From: Myroides odoratus DSM 2801
GTDB lineage: Bacteria > Bacteroidota > Bacteroidia > Flavobacteriales > Flavobacteriaceae
Assembly: GCF_000243275.1 (NCBI RefSeq)
Contig: NZ_CM001437.1
Coordinates: 1,183,050 to 1,247,049 of the forward strand
Direction of reading: 5' to 3'
Length of the DNA: 64,000 nt
Below are positions 36,866-45,408 of the stretch, in pieces. The notes below the pieces were generated by a model. That model saw nothing but the letters and a program-made list of their open reading frames with translations. It searched no databases and had not been told where the DNA came from. Numbering within the stretch: the stretch's first letter is position 1; each line of letters starts with the position of its first letter. Both the position numbers and the translations under genes were made by a program.

Positions 36866-39800
36866 ATGAATCTAATCAGATTTGCCTTAAGAAAGCCTAT
36901 TGCCATTCTAATCATCGTATTAGCCTTGGGCTTCTTATCGATTAATTCGATTAAGAAAATCAATGTCGATATCTTTCCAGAAATAGAACTTCCTTCCATT
37001 TATATTGCCATGCCTTATGGTGGACTTTCGCCAGCCTATATGGATGGGTTTATGGCGAATGAATTTCAAAAAGTATTACTCTTCGTAGGAGGAGTGCAAA
37101 ACATTGATTTTAAAAGTGTTCAAGGATTAACCTTGATGAAATTATCCTTTTATCCAGGAACGGATATGGCGCAAGCAGCAGGAGAAGTTTCTACCCAAGT
37201 TTCCCGTGCTATGGGATTCTTACCACCAGGAGCTGTACCTCCGATGGTGGTTCGATTTGATGGTAGTTCTCTACCTGTTGGGCAACTCGTTTTTGAGAGC
37301 CCCCAACGTACTATTACAGAACTACAAACCATGGTACAGACGCGAATTAGACCCATGTTTGTGGAAATTCCTGGGGTAACTGCACCTGCTCCTTTCGGGG
37401 GTAATGTGCGCTCTATTATTGTCAATATTGATCCACAGGCCATGCAAGCCAATGGCTTGAGTCCAGAAGAAATTACCTTAGCCATTACGAAAAACAGTCA
37501 CCCCTCTCCTGCTGGAAATATCCGCATTGGAGAACAAAACTTAATGGCTCCGATTAACTCCATTGCGACCAATCCAGAAGTATTTCTCAATACACCAGTG
37601 CGTACAACTGACAATAGAACCATCTATGTAAAAGATGTTGCACAAGTAATTGATGCAGCTGACCAAACAACAGGGTATGCCTTAATTAATGGCACGCGCT
37701 CTGTTTATTTGCCGATTATCAAAAAAGCAGATGCTTCAACCATAGATGTAGTAAAAAACTTAAAAGCGTCTTTGCCTTTATTGGAAAACACACTTCCTGA
37801 AGATGTATCTATCCGTTATGAATTTGACCAGTCCAAATACATTGAGCGCTCTTTGACTAACTTGATTCACGAAGGAATCTTAGGAGCTTTATTTACTGGA
37901 TTGATGATTTTCTTATTCTTAGGTGATACACGTGGAGCTATCATTGTAATATTGACAATTCCAGTGGCTATCTTATCTGCTGTTGCAGCTTTATATTTTA
38001 TGGGGCAAACCATTAATATTATGACCCTGAGTGGACTTGCCCTCTCCATTGGTATTCTCGTCGATGAAGCCACCGTGACCATAGAGAATATTCACCAGCA
38101 CTTTGAGATGGGAAAATCCAAGGCCCAAGCTATTTTAGACGCGCTTCTTGAAATTTCAATTCCCAAGTTGCTTATTCTTCTTTGTATTTTAGCAGTTTTA
38201 ACCCCTGCTTTCATTATGACAGGGATTCCGAAAGACATGTTCATGCCTCTTTCAATGGCGGTAGCGTTTGCCATGATTTTCTCCTTCTTAGCGTCACAAA
38301 CGTTCGTTCCAATTTTAGCCAATTGGTTAATGAAGAACAAACACCTTGCGATTTATGACAAGAAAACAAAAAGACAACGCAAATTCTTTGAGAAATTTCG
38401 CTTGCGTTACTCTCAAGTAGTGCGTGTTTGGCACAAGCGATCTCGTGCACTTTTTGTCGGTTATATCCTCGTAGCTGTGGGGTGTATTGCCCTTTTACTG
38501 CAATTCATTGGAACCGATATCATGCCTGCTTCTAACAGTGGTGATTTTCAGATTCGTATTGAAGCTCCTCAGGGAAGTCGCATTGAGAAAACAGAAGAAA
38601 TTGTCAAAGATATCATCAGCGATATTGCTTCGGTATTACCCGAAAATGGAATTTCCATCACCTCTTCTTTTGTGGGGATGCACCCTTCAGGGACGCCGAT
38701 TAACCCTATTTTCTTATTCACTAATGCTTCCCATGAGGCCGTATTGCAAGTAGCCATTGATCAAAGTATCTACAAAGGGTCAATTTCAGCACTCAAAGAG
38801 CAAATTCGAGAAAAAGTAAGTGCCAATCGACCAGAGGTACTAATTAACTTTGAACCTATGGAGTTGGTAGAAAAGATCATGGGGCAAGGAGCCATGACAC
38901 CTATTGAAGTTAAAGTTGGTGCGAGACAAATTAAAATGGCAGAAAATCACGCCAAGAAAATTGAACAAGAATTAAAAGAAATTCCTTATCTACGCGATAT
39001 TCGAATTGCAGAACCTTTAAACTATCCAACCTTACAAATTGAAGTAAACCGCGATTTATTAGGGCAATTTGGTTTAACGATGAGCGACGTTACCCGAAGT
39101 TTAGCTACGGCAACTTCTTCTACGCGTTATACAGACAAAAATTTATGGGTAGATCCAAACTCTGGATTGGTTTTCCAAGTACAGGTTCAAATTCCGGAAG
39201 GAACGATTGACAGTGCTGAAAAACTCAAAGCGCTTCCATTGAAAAAAGGTAGTTTACGTCCAATTTTAGAGGATGTTGCAACTGTTAATTTAGTAGATGA
39301 AGCGGCTCAAGTGAACCGAAAAGGGCCGAATCGATATGTAACTGTTATTGCAAACATCCACGATACAGATTTGGGATCAGCTTCTAAAGCTGTGAAGAAA
39401 GCCATTGCCAATGTAGGAGAACCACCGAGGGGAACTATTGTTTGGACAGAAGGGACGCTCAATCTCTTAGATGAAACACTTGGTAATTTATTAATCGGAC
39501 TTGGTGTTGCTGTTGTTACCATCTATTTGATGTTATCCGCTTACTATCAATCTTTCCGATTACCATTAGTAATTCTATCTGTATTGCCGGCAGTAATTGC
39601 AGGAAGTTTACTGTTATTATTCCTCAGTGGAAGTACCTTAAACTTACAATCGTATATGGGGATTATTATGTCTATTGGGGTTTCCGTTTCCAATGCCGTG
39701 CTCTTAATTAATCAAGCGGAATACTATCGAAAAGAAATGCAATTGCGTACTGTTAATGCAGCTCGCTTAGCTGCCTCTTCTCGTCTACGCCCAGTATTAA

Positions 39801-40039
39801 TGACTGCTGCTGCCATGGTTGCTGGAATGTTGCCGATGTCTTTAGGTTTAGGAGATGGTGGAGAACAAGTTGCTCCTTTAGGTCAAGCTGTAATTGGTGG
39901 TCTTTTAGCATCGACCGTTACCATTCTATTGCTTCTACCGCATTTCTTTACCTCAACGATGCAAAAGGCAACCTTAGTTGGTCCTTCATTAGATCCTGAT
40001 GATCCAAAAAGTAAATTTCACTCACTTGAAACCCATTAA
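36866..40039 (+). CDS. RND efflux pump inner-membrane subunit
   Basis: 1057 residues with the AcrB/MexB architecture: a first helix (FALRKPIAILIIVLALGF), a periplasmic porter region, a block of helices (about 335-480), a second porter region and a terminal helix block (about 860-1010). The proton-relay region in helix 4 reads LSIGILVDEATVTIENIHQH, with D-E in place of the D-D of AcrB. The final helix block includes PVLMTAAAMVAGMLPMSLGLG. Substrate cannot be predicted. Gene order (channel, pump, adaptor) differs from the usual adaptor, pump, channel. Confidence 0.94.
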   Translation: MNLIRFALRKPIAILIIVLALGFLSINSIKKINVDIFPEIELPSIYIAMPYGGLSPAYMDGFMANEFQKVLLFVGGVQNIDFKSVQGLTLMKLSFYPGTDMAQAAGEVSTQVSRAMGFLPPGAVPPMVVRFDGSSLPVGQLVFESPQRTITELQTMVQTRIRPMFVEIPGVTAPAPFGGNVRSIIVNIDPQAMQANGLSPEEITLAITKNSHPSPAGNIRIGEQNLMAPINSIATNPEVFLNTPVRTTDNRTIYVKDVAQVIDAADQTTGYALINGTRSVYLPIIKKADASTIDVVKNLKASLPLLENTLPEDVSIRYEFDQSKYIERSLTNLIHEGILGALFTGLMIFLFLGDTRGAIIVILTIPVAILSAVAALYFMGQTINIMTLSGLALSIGILVDEATVTIENIHQHFEMGKSKAQAILDALLEISIPKLLILLCILAVLTPAFIMTGIPKDMFMPLSMAVAFAMIFSFLASQTFVPILANWLMKNKHLAIYDKKTKRQRKFFEKFRLRYSQVVRVWHKRSRALFVGYILVAVGCIALLLQFIGTDIMPASNSGDFQIRIEAPQGSRIEKTEEIVKDIISDIASVLPENGISITSSFVGMHPSGTPINPIFLFTNASHEAVLQVAIDQSIYKGSISALKEQIREKVSANRPEVLINFEPMELVEKIMGQGAMTPIEVKVGARQIKMAENHAKKIEQELKEIPYLRDIRIAEPLNYPTLQIEVNRDLLGQFGLTMSDVTRSLATATSSTRYTDKNLWVDPNSGLVFQVQVQIPEGTIDSAEKLKALPLKKGSLRPILEDVATVNLVDEAAQVNRKGPNRYVTVIANIHDTDLGSASKAVKKAIANVGEPPRGTIVWTEGTLNLLDETLGNLLIGLGVAVVTIYLMLSAYYQSFRLPLVILSVLPAVIAGSLLLLFLSGSTLNLQSYMGIIMSIGVSVSNAVLLINQAEYYRKEMQLRTVNAARLAASSRLRPVLMTAAAMVAGMLPMSLGLGDGGEQVAPLGQAVIGGLLASTVTILLLLPHFFTSTMQKATLVGPSLDPDDPKSKFHSLETH

Positions 40040-40062
40040 TTTTGATTTTTAATAACACAATT

Positions 40063-41142
40063 ATGAAACGATACGTCATTTTATCTCTCACAATATTAGG
40101 TAGCACTTTATTTGTCACAGCTTGCAAGGATAATGCTCCAACTGAAAAAACAGCTACTCCTCCAACTGTTCCTGTGGATTTGAGCACGTCTCCTTTACAG
40201 GAATTAAATCCTACTTATTCTATTACTGTACCAGGTGAAATCAAACCCTATGAGCAGGTCGCTTTATATGCTAAGGTTTCTGGTTTCATTAAACACTTGT
40301 ATGTTGATCGTGGAGATCATGTAAAAAAAGGACAATTATTAGCCTTGTTAGAAGCACCTGAGATGAATCAACGTGCCTTATCGGATCAGTCTATCCAGGA
40401 TAAAGCCTATAGTGATTACCTTTTAGCCAAACAAGTATATGATCGCTTGTTAGAAGCCTCAAGAACTACAGGCGCTGTTGCACAAGTTGAATTAGAACGT
40501 GCACAAAGTACAATGAACAGTACAAAATCTGCTTTTGAATCTGCTAAAGCCAGTACAGCACAAGCCAAACAGCTTCAAGATTATTTGCGTATTGTAGCTC
40601 CTTTTGATGGAATTATTACACAGCGTAACTTATCTAACGGATCTTTAGTTGGCCATAACGGGAATACGCCTATTTTTGAAATGGCTCAAAATAATCAATT
40701 GCGCTTAACTGTAGCAATACCCGAAAAACACGCAGGAGCTATACAACAAACAACTGCTGCAACGTTTACCATTAGTGCTTATCCTGGAGAGCAATTTACA
40801 GCACAACTGTCGAGGACTTCCGGTGTATTAAATCAACAGGATAGATCCTTAACCTTGGAATTTGACCTTGATAATACAAATGGAAAATTACAAGGAGGAG
40901 ATTATGCACAAGTGAAATTAGCCTTACAGCGAAAGCAACCGACCTTATGGATGGCCACGAAGAGCATTCTCAACACCCAATCAGGTAATTTTGTAATCAC
41001 GAAAAAAGGCGATCAGTTATCTAGAATCCCCGTTGAATTAGGCGTGCAATTGGATACTCTTACGGAAGTATTCGGTGCACTTCACAAAGAAGACTTAGTA
41101 ATTAACAAGCCTTCAGAAGAAATGAAAAACTCAAAAAAATAA
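40063..41142 (+). CDS. RND efflux periplasmic adaptor (membrane fusion protein)
   Basis: 359 residues from ATG 40063 (MKRYVILSLTILGSTLFVTACKD), a lipoprotein signal with its cysteine at about residue 22. It has the lipoyl-like half motifs KVSGFIKHLYVDRGDHVKKGQLLA and LRIVAPFDGIITQRNLSNGSLV, an alpha-helical hairpin between them, and a beta-barrel domain. It bridges the pump to the TolC channel. Confidence 0.93.
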   Translation: MKRYVILSLTILGSTLFVTACKDNAPTEKTATPPTVPVDLSTSPLQELNPTYSITVPGEIKPYEQVALYAKVSGFIKHLYVDRGDHVKKGQLLALLEAPEMNQRALSDQSIQDKAYSDYLLAKQVYDRLLEASRTTGAVAQVELERAQSTMNSTKSAFESAKASTAQAKQLQDYLRIVAPFDGIITQRNLSNGSLVGHNGNTPIFEMAQNNQLRLTVAIPEKHAGAIQQTTAATFTISAYPGEQFTAQLSRTSGVLNQQDRSLTLEFDLDNTNGKLQGGDYAQVKLALQRKQPTLWMATKSILNTQSGNFVITKKGDQLSRIPVELGVQLDTLTEVFGALHKEDLVINKPSEEMKNSKK

Positions 41143-41149
41143 ATGTAGT

Positions 41150-41683
41150 ATGATGCAATTCACACAAAAATTAAACCGTCATCTTCGAGCTCTTATGCTC
41201 TTACTAGCATTAGGGTTATATGCTAGTACTCCCGCTCAAGCACAACAAAAGAACACCCCTGTTGTAAACACCAAAACAACGGATGCTGTATTTTTTGATG
41301 CGACAGGGAAAAAGGTATCCTTGAGTTCTTTACAAGGTAAAGTTGTATTTGTAAACTTTTGGGCTACTTGGTGTCCTCCTTGTATTAAAGAAATGCCTTC
41401 CATTCAAGCATTAAAAGAAAAAATGAAAAACCAAGACGTTGTTTTCTTACTGGTTGATATCGATGGAAACTATGAAAAAGCAAAAGCTTTTATGGACAAA
41501 AGAAATTTAGATCTTCCCATTTATATTCCTGCAGCTACAGTTTCAAGTACTTACTTGGGAACCTCTATTCCTACCACTGTGATTTTTGATAAAAAAGGAA
41601 ATATGATTCAACGTATTGTTGGCGGTGTTGACTTTGCTTCTGAGGAAGTTGAAAAATTTATGAATCAAGTTTTGAAATTGTAA
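41150..41683 (+). CDS. TlpA-family thioredoxin-like protein
   Basis: 177 residues with a signal peptide (LRALMLLLALGLYASTPAQAQ) and a thioredoxin fold with the active site FWATWCPPCIKEMPS (CxxC with PP, typical of TlpA/ResA reductases) and the cis-Pro loop TSIPTTVIFDKKG. Periplasmic thiol-disulfide oxidoreductase. It lies 7 bp after the adaptor gene and ends the RND operon, an unusual partner for an efflux pump. Confidence 0.9.
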   Translation: MMQFTQKLNRHLRALMLLLALGLYASTPAQAQQKNTPVVNTKTTDAVFFDATGKKVSLSSLQGKVVFVNFWATWCPPCIKEMPSIQALKEKMKNQDVVFLLVDIDGNYEKAKAFMDKRNLDLPIYIPAATVSSTYLGTSIPTTVIFDKKGNMIQRIVGGVDFASEEVEKFMNQVLKL

Positions 41684-41710
41684 ATTAATTGTTTTCAAAT
41701 AGTTAGAATC

Positions 41711-41740
41711 AAGCTCACTTCTCGTAAGTGAGCTTTTTTT
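41711..41740 (+). terminator. Terminator of the RND operon
   Basis: AAGCTCACTT/AAGTGAGCTT stem with a CTCGT loop and T-run. Confidence 0.9.
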
Positions 41741-41980
41741 ATGTTCCTTTTTTTCTTAATTATTCCATCAACATAAAACAAATACTTTATTAACAACGCG
41801 ATTTTTTTGAATTAAGTACAATAAAACCAGCTATTAACTAAAAACAAAAAAATTAAACACTCATTATAACTTAAAATATTGAAAAACAAATAATTCTTTC
41901 CTTTTAGACTTCTAGATTAAGTTTAAGTTAATTTTTTGTTTATTTTAGCAAATACCAAAACCAACCAAAAAACAACAAAT

Positions 41981-42328
41981 ATGACCATGCTATATATTTT
42001 TCCCATAGTTCTAGGCCTAATTGGATTTTTCAATCTTCTATTTCACTTTAAACACGTGCATTTAGTAGGCTATAGAAGTCATAATGCGTTAAAAGATGAC
42101 AAACACTGGCGCGTAGCACAACGCACAAGTAGTTCGTCTCTGATTGCAGCTAGTTTATTCTTGATTTGTATGAACTATACGCTAGCTCAATTTGATTATG
42201 CCACACAAACACTACAAGCGATTATGATTACAGCTAATATCTTTTGTGTGTTGTATACGATTATTCATACAGAAACTGTATTAGAAAAAATCGACCAGAA
42301 AATCGACCAAAATTATATTCAAAAATAA
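41981..42328 (+). CDS. SdpI-family membrane protein (first copy)
   Basis: 115 residues from ATG 41981, with three or four membrane helices and the SdpI-type signature HLVGYRSHNALKDDKHWRVAQR between helices 1 and 2. In Bacillus, SdpI confers immunity to the SdpC toxin and holds a repressor at the membrane; most family members elsewhere have no proven role. A second SdpI-family gene lies at 45055-45408. The upstream 240 bp is AT-rich with only a near-consensus box (TATTTTAG). Confidence 0.8.
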   Translation: MTMLYIFPIVLGLIGFFNLLFHFKHVHLVGYRSHNALKDDKHWRVAQRTSSSSLIAASLFLICMNYTLAQFDYATQTLQAIMITANIFCVLYTIIHTETVLEKIDQKIDQNYIQK

Positions 42329-42349
42329 TTTCAATTATTATTATTTCTT

Positions 42350-42441
42350 CCTCTTTCTTGTGCTAACGATTACAACAGCCAGAAAAACATTTTACTTTGC
42401 TTTAAAATCACTACTACTACTAGACAAGAAAGAGGTTTTTT
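42350..42441 (+). other. Long-loop inverted repeat with T-run (candidate small RNA or terminator)
   Basis: CCTCTTTCTTGT (42350-42361) and ACAAGAAAGAGG (42424-42435) are perfect complements 62 nt apart, directly followed by TTTTTT. Confidence 0.5.
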
Positions 42442-42465
42442 ATCAATAATATTATTTTACTTACG

Positions 42466-42504
42466 CAAAAAAGGTATGGACATGATTTGTTCATACCTTT
42501 TTTT
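42466..42504. terminator. Terminator-like hairpin in the intergenic region
   Basis: AAAAAAGGTATG/CATACCTTTTTT stem around a 13-nt loop, T-runs on both strands. Confidence 0.75.
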
Positions 42505-42927
42505 ATGAAAATAAAATAGGGAGAAATGGTTTTTTGTAAGGTTTGTTCTTTGCTCTTTGTGAGGTTTGTACTTTGTGAAGTCGTAAAGTTTATGGATAAA
42601 ATAAGATTTGTTTTCAACCAGAAATTGTTCACACCTCTCACCCTTTTCCCATCTCTCCTCTCCAATTGCTTTGTGACTTGAATAAGGTTTCTTCAGCTCT
42701 TCTTGGAGATTCCTAGGACTTTCCTTCGACTTTCCTTCGACAAAATGGCCTATTTTCCTAGTATACTCCAAGGAATCTCCAAAGAATGTCGAACAAAGGC
42801 ACTACGAAATTAGAAGTTAAGGTTATGAGTTATGGGTTGATTTGTGAGGTTTGCTCTTGTGAAGTTCGTTTTGTGAAGTCTTTATTTTTAACTTACACAC
42901 TTTAAGAGATAGTCCCGGTCAGGCTTA

Positions 42928-43071
42928 CCTCCTTATCGTCTCACCTCCTTATCGTCTCACCTCCTTATCGTCTCACCTCCTTATCGTCTCACCTCCTCAT
43001 CATCTCACCTCCTCATCATCTCACCTCCTCATCATCTCACCTCCTCATCATCTCACCTCCTTATCGTCTCA
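42928..43071. repeat. 16-bp minisatellite, nine units
   Basis: Units 1-4 and 9 are CCTCCTTATCGTCTCA; units 5-8 are CCTCCTCATCATCTCA, so a two-base variant was itself amplified as a block. A degenerate tenth unit follows. The array ends 97 bp before the DUF2089 gene. Confidence 0.95.
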
Positions 43072-43167
43072 CCAATCTCATCGCCTCACAAAAAAACAAC
43101 TTCACGGAAAATATTTTTCATTTTAAACTAAATTTTATTAAATTAGCCTTTAATAAAATTAAACAAT

Positions 43168-43449
43168 TTGAAAACAAAACATAAATTACCTACGCATTGC
43201 CCTAGTTGCAACAATAAATTACATGTTACACAATTAGCGTGTGAAAGTTGTGAAACAACAGTAGGTGGACAATTTGAATTACCGCTACTCTCTCAATTGA
43301 CCCAAGAGGAGCAAGATTTCATCTTACAATTTTTTCTTTACAGTGGAAGTTTAAAACAAATGGCACAACAAATGAATATTAGCTATCCCACTGTTCGAAA
43401 TAAATTAGACGATATGATTGATCATATTAAAAAACTACAAAACCCATAA
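43168..43449 (+). CDS. DUF2089-family zinc-ribbon/HTH protein
   Basis: 93 residues starting at TTG; there is no in-frame ATG before the conserved region. An N-terminal four-cysteine zinc ribbon (THCPSCNNKL ... LACESCETTV) is followed by a helical HTH-like domain (LTQEEQDFILQFFLYSG ... MNISYPTVRNKLDDMI), the DUF2089 layout. Likely a small DNA-binding regulator. It lies 31 bp before a membrane-protein gene and is likely the first gene of the operon to 45408. Confidence 0.8.
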   Translation: MKTKHKLPTHCPSCNNKLHVTQLACESCETTVGGQFELPLLSQLTQEEQDFILQFFLYSGSLKQMAQQMNISYPTVRNKLDDMIDHIKKLQNP

Positions 43450-43480
43450 CATAATTACAAACCAACACAACTACAACTTT

Positions 43481-44062
43481 ATGAAAAATGCTATTACCAA
43501 ACCTTTTGAAACTCTTCAGGAAACTAAACTCTTGTGCATTGGTTCACTTCTTTTAGTCGCTGGATCTTTGTTTGCTTTTCTTACCAATACCCGATTTGAT
43601 GGGGTTTTAGATATGCATCTTACCACTCAAATTCAATGGTATCAACCGCTAATAGATAATATAATAAATACACTGTGTCTAACGGTTACCTTATTTATAC
43701 TCTCGCGTTTTTTACCAACCAAAGCACGCCTTATTGATATTTTCAATGTAGCACTCATTTGTAGGGTTCCTTTTTATTTTTCACTTTTTGTCAATATAGG
43801 AAACATCCAACAAGAAACGACTGATTTCTTAGTCGCCAATTTGCATAATCCTACAATGATAACAGAACTCCCTTTTATCAATCTCTTTCTATTCGGGTTA
43901 AGTGCCTTAGTAGGACTTACAGCTCTTGTTTTTATGGGATTTTTACTTTATAGAGGATACAAAAATGCAACAAATTCAAAACAGGCTTCTCATCATGTAT
44001 TACTAATTGTAGCAGTATTACTAGCTGAAGTTGTATCTAAACTATTGGTTTATTTATACTAA
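43481..44062 (+). CDS. Multi-pass membrane protein (YIP1-like)
   Basis: 193 residues from ATG 43481 (MKNAITKPFETLQETK), with about five hydrophobic helices (for example LLCIGSLLLVAGSLFAFL, LFGLSALVGLTALVFMGFLL). The hydrophobic layout and FNVALICRVPF resemble YIP1-domain proteins, but I am not certain. It follows a DUF2089 gene and precedes a secreted hydrolase gene on the same strand. Confidence 0.6.
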   Translation: MKNAITKPFETLQETKLLCIGSLLLVAGSLFAFLTNTRFDGVLDMHLTTQIQWYQPLIDNIINTLCLTVTLFILSRFLPTKARLIDIFNVALICRVPFYFSLFVNIGNIQQETTDFLVANLHNPTMITELPFINLFLFGLSALVGLTALVFMGFLLYRGYKNATNSKQASHHVLLIVAVLLAEVVSKLLVYLY

Positions 44063-44103
44063 CACTTATAGAAAAAAAACTACTACTCTAACCTTATACA
44101 ACT

Positions 44104-45048
44104 ATGAAAACTATATTACACTTCTTTATTTACCTCTTAACAGCCTTATGTGCTTTATTGGGATTTGCTCAAGCACCTCAAATCAAAGAGATTGCTGTTG
44201 ATTCTCAATTACTAGGAGATTTATATACCACAGCTACCAAAAACGACAATCTCGTTATTATTGTTCCTGGTTCAGGTCCAACCAATCGAAATGGGAATAG
44301 TTTTGCTGGTTTAAAAGGCAATTCATACAAAATGTTAGCGACAGCGTTAAGCTCTCATAATCTTGATGTATTCACCTACGACAAACGCTTTATTACGCAA
44401 TTAAAACTGAATCAACCTATAAAAGAAGAAGAAGAAGGGCGTTTTGAAGACGGAGTAGATGATTTAGCTTTAATTGTCACTTATTTCACGTCTCAATATC
44501 CTAAGATTACTTTAGTTGGACACAGTGAGGGGGCGCTACTTGCCAATCTTTTAGCAAATAAATCTGCTACAATCACGAAGTACGTTTCTTTACAAGGACC
44601 AGGTACAACTGCAGATCAAATCATCTATGAACAAATCACCCAACAATTCCCCGCTTTAGGAGCAAAAGTAACAGAAATCAATACTGCATTAAAAAATGGA
44701 CAAACAATAAAAGAGATTCCTCCTATGCTTCAAGCCTTGTATCGCCCTAGCGTACAACCTTACTTAATTTCCTGGATGAAATACGATCCAAGCGTAGAAA
44801 TAGCCAAAATAAAACAGCCAACACTGATTATTGATGGCGACAAAGATTTACAGGTTACTATCCAAGAAGGAGATTTATTGAGTCAGGCGAATCCCAAGGC
44901 AAAACGCGTGACTTTAAAAAACATGAATCACGTCTTAAAACAAATTGACAAAGACGAAGATAACATGAAAAGCTATGGAGATCCTTCTTTTCCTTTACAT
45001 GCCGAACTTGCCTCGACAATTGCAACTTTTATACTAACTCCTAACTAA
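44104..45048 (+). CDS. Secreted alpha/beta hydrolase
   Basis: 314 residues with a signal peptide (FFIYLLTALCALLGFAQA). The oxyanion region reads IVPGSGPTNRNGNS, the nucleophile elbow is LVGHSEGALLA (about residue 142), the acid is in IIDGDKDLQV and the histidine in MNHVLKQI. It is a periplasmic esterase/peptidase of the BAAT/dienelactone-like group. It is followed after 6 bp by an SdpI-family gene. Confidence 0.88.
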   Translation: MKTILHFFIYLLTALCALLGFAQAPQIKEIAVDSQLLGDLYTTATKNDNLVIIVPGSGPTNRNGNSFAGLKGNSYKMLATALSSHNLDVFTYDKRFITQLKLNQPIKEEEEGRFEDGVDDLALIVTYFTSQYPKITLVGHSEGALLANLLANKSATITKYVSLQGPGTTADQIIYEQITQQFPALGAKVTEINTALKNGQTIKEIPPMLQALYRPSVQPYLISWMKYDPSVEIAKIKQPTLIIDGDKDLQVTIQEGDLLSQANPKAKRVTLKNMNHVLKQIDKDEDNMKSYGDPSFPLHAELASTIATFILTPN

Positions 45049-45054
45049 CTGCTT

Positions 45055-45408
45055 ATGTCAACCCCTACTCTTTTCCATTACTTTTTTGTGCCAATCCTCT
45101 ATATTTTTGTTGGATGGCTTATAACAAAGTGCAAAGATATTGGCCTTATAGGTTATCGAACTCCTCGAAGCATGAAAAATCAAGAAAACTGGGATTTTTC
45201 TCAAAAATTAAGCGGAAAACTACTGCTAATCTTGGGCAGTTTAGCATTCGCAATCAATTTGCTATTCTATTTTGCTGTTCTTCCCCAAACGTATTATACC
45301 TCAACGGAAGTGTTTTTTATTTTGGGAGGTACAATTCTAGTGATCTTTTATACTGAATTACGCTTATATCAATTCGAAAAAAAACAAACTACGCTAAACC
45401 ACAAGTAG
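45055..45408 (+). CDS. SdpI-family membrane protein (second copy)
   Basis: 117 residues with three hydrophobic helices and the family signature IGLIGYRTPRSMKNQENWDFSQKL, close in form to the copy at 41981-42328. Its last 15 bp overlap the end of the convergent radical SAM gene, and no terminator separates them. Confidence 0.82.
   Translation: MSTPTLFHYFFVPILYIFVGWLITKCKDIGLIGYRTPRSMKNQENWDFSQKLSGKLLLILGSLAFAINLLFYFAVLPQTYYTSTEVFFILGGTILVIFYTELRLYQFEKKQTTLNHK

Larger units (their letters stand above)
42329..43167. other. 840-bp repeat-rich intergenic region
   Basis: No convincing gene. From left to right it holds a 12-bp inverted repeat with a 62-nt spacer and T-run (42350-42441), a terminator-like hairpin (42466-42504), degenerate 16-bp GTGAGGTTTGTRCTTT units (42536-42582, 42844-42883), a second 12-bp inverted repeat (42703-42782) and a nine-unit 16-bp minisatellite (42928-43071). 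Confidence 0.75.

Noticed and set aside
42457..42771. Minus-strand ORF of 104 codons in the repeat-rich gap
   Set aside because: It crosses a terminator hairpin, degenerate repeats and an inverted repeat, with low-complexity Lys/Phe composition and no recognisable domain.
42928..43071. CRISPR-like direct repeats
   Set aside because: The 16-bp units abut with no unique spacers and no cas genes are present; it is a minisatellite. The same applies to 51899-52145.
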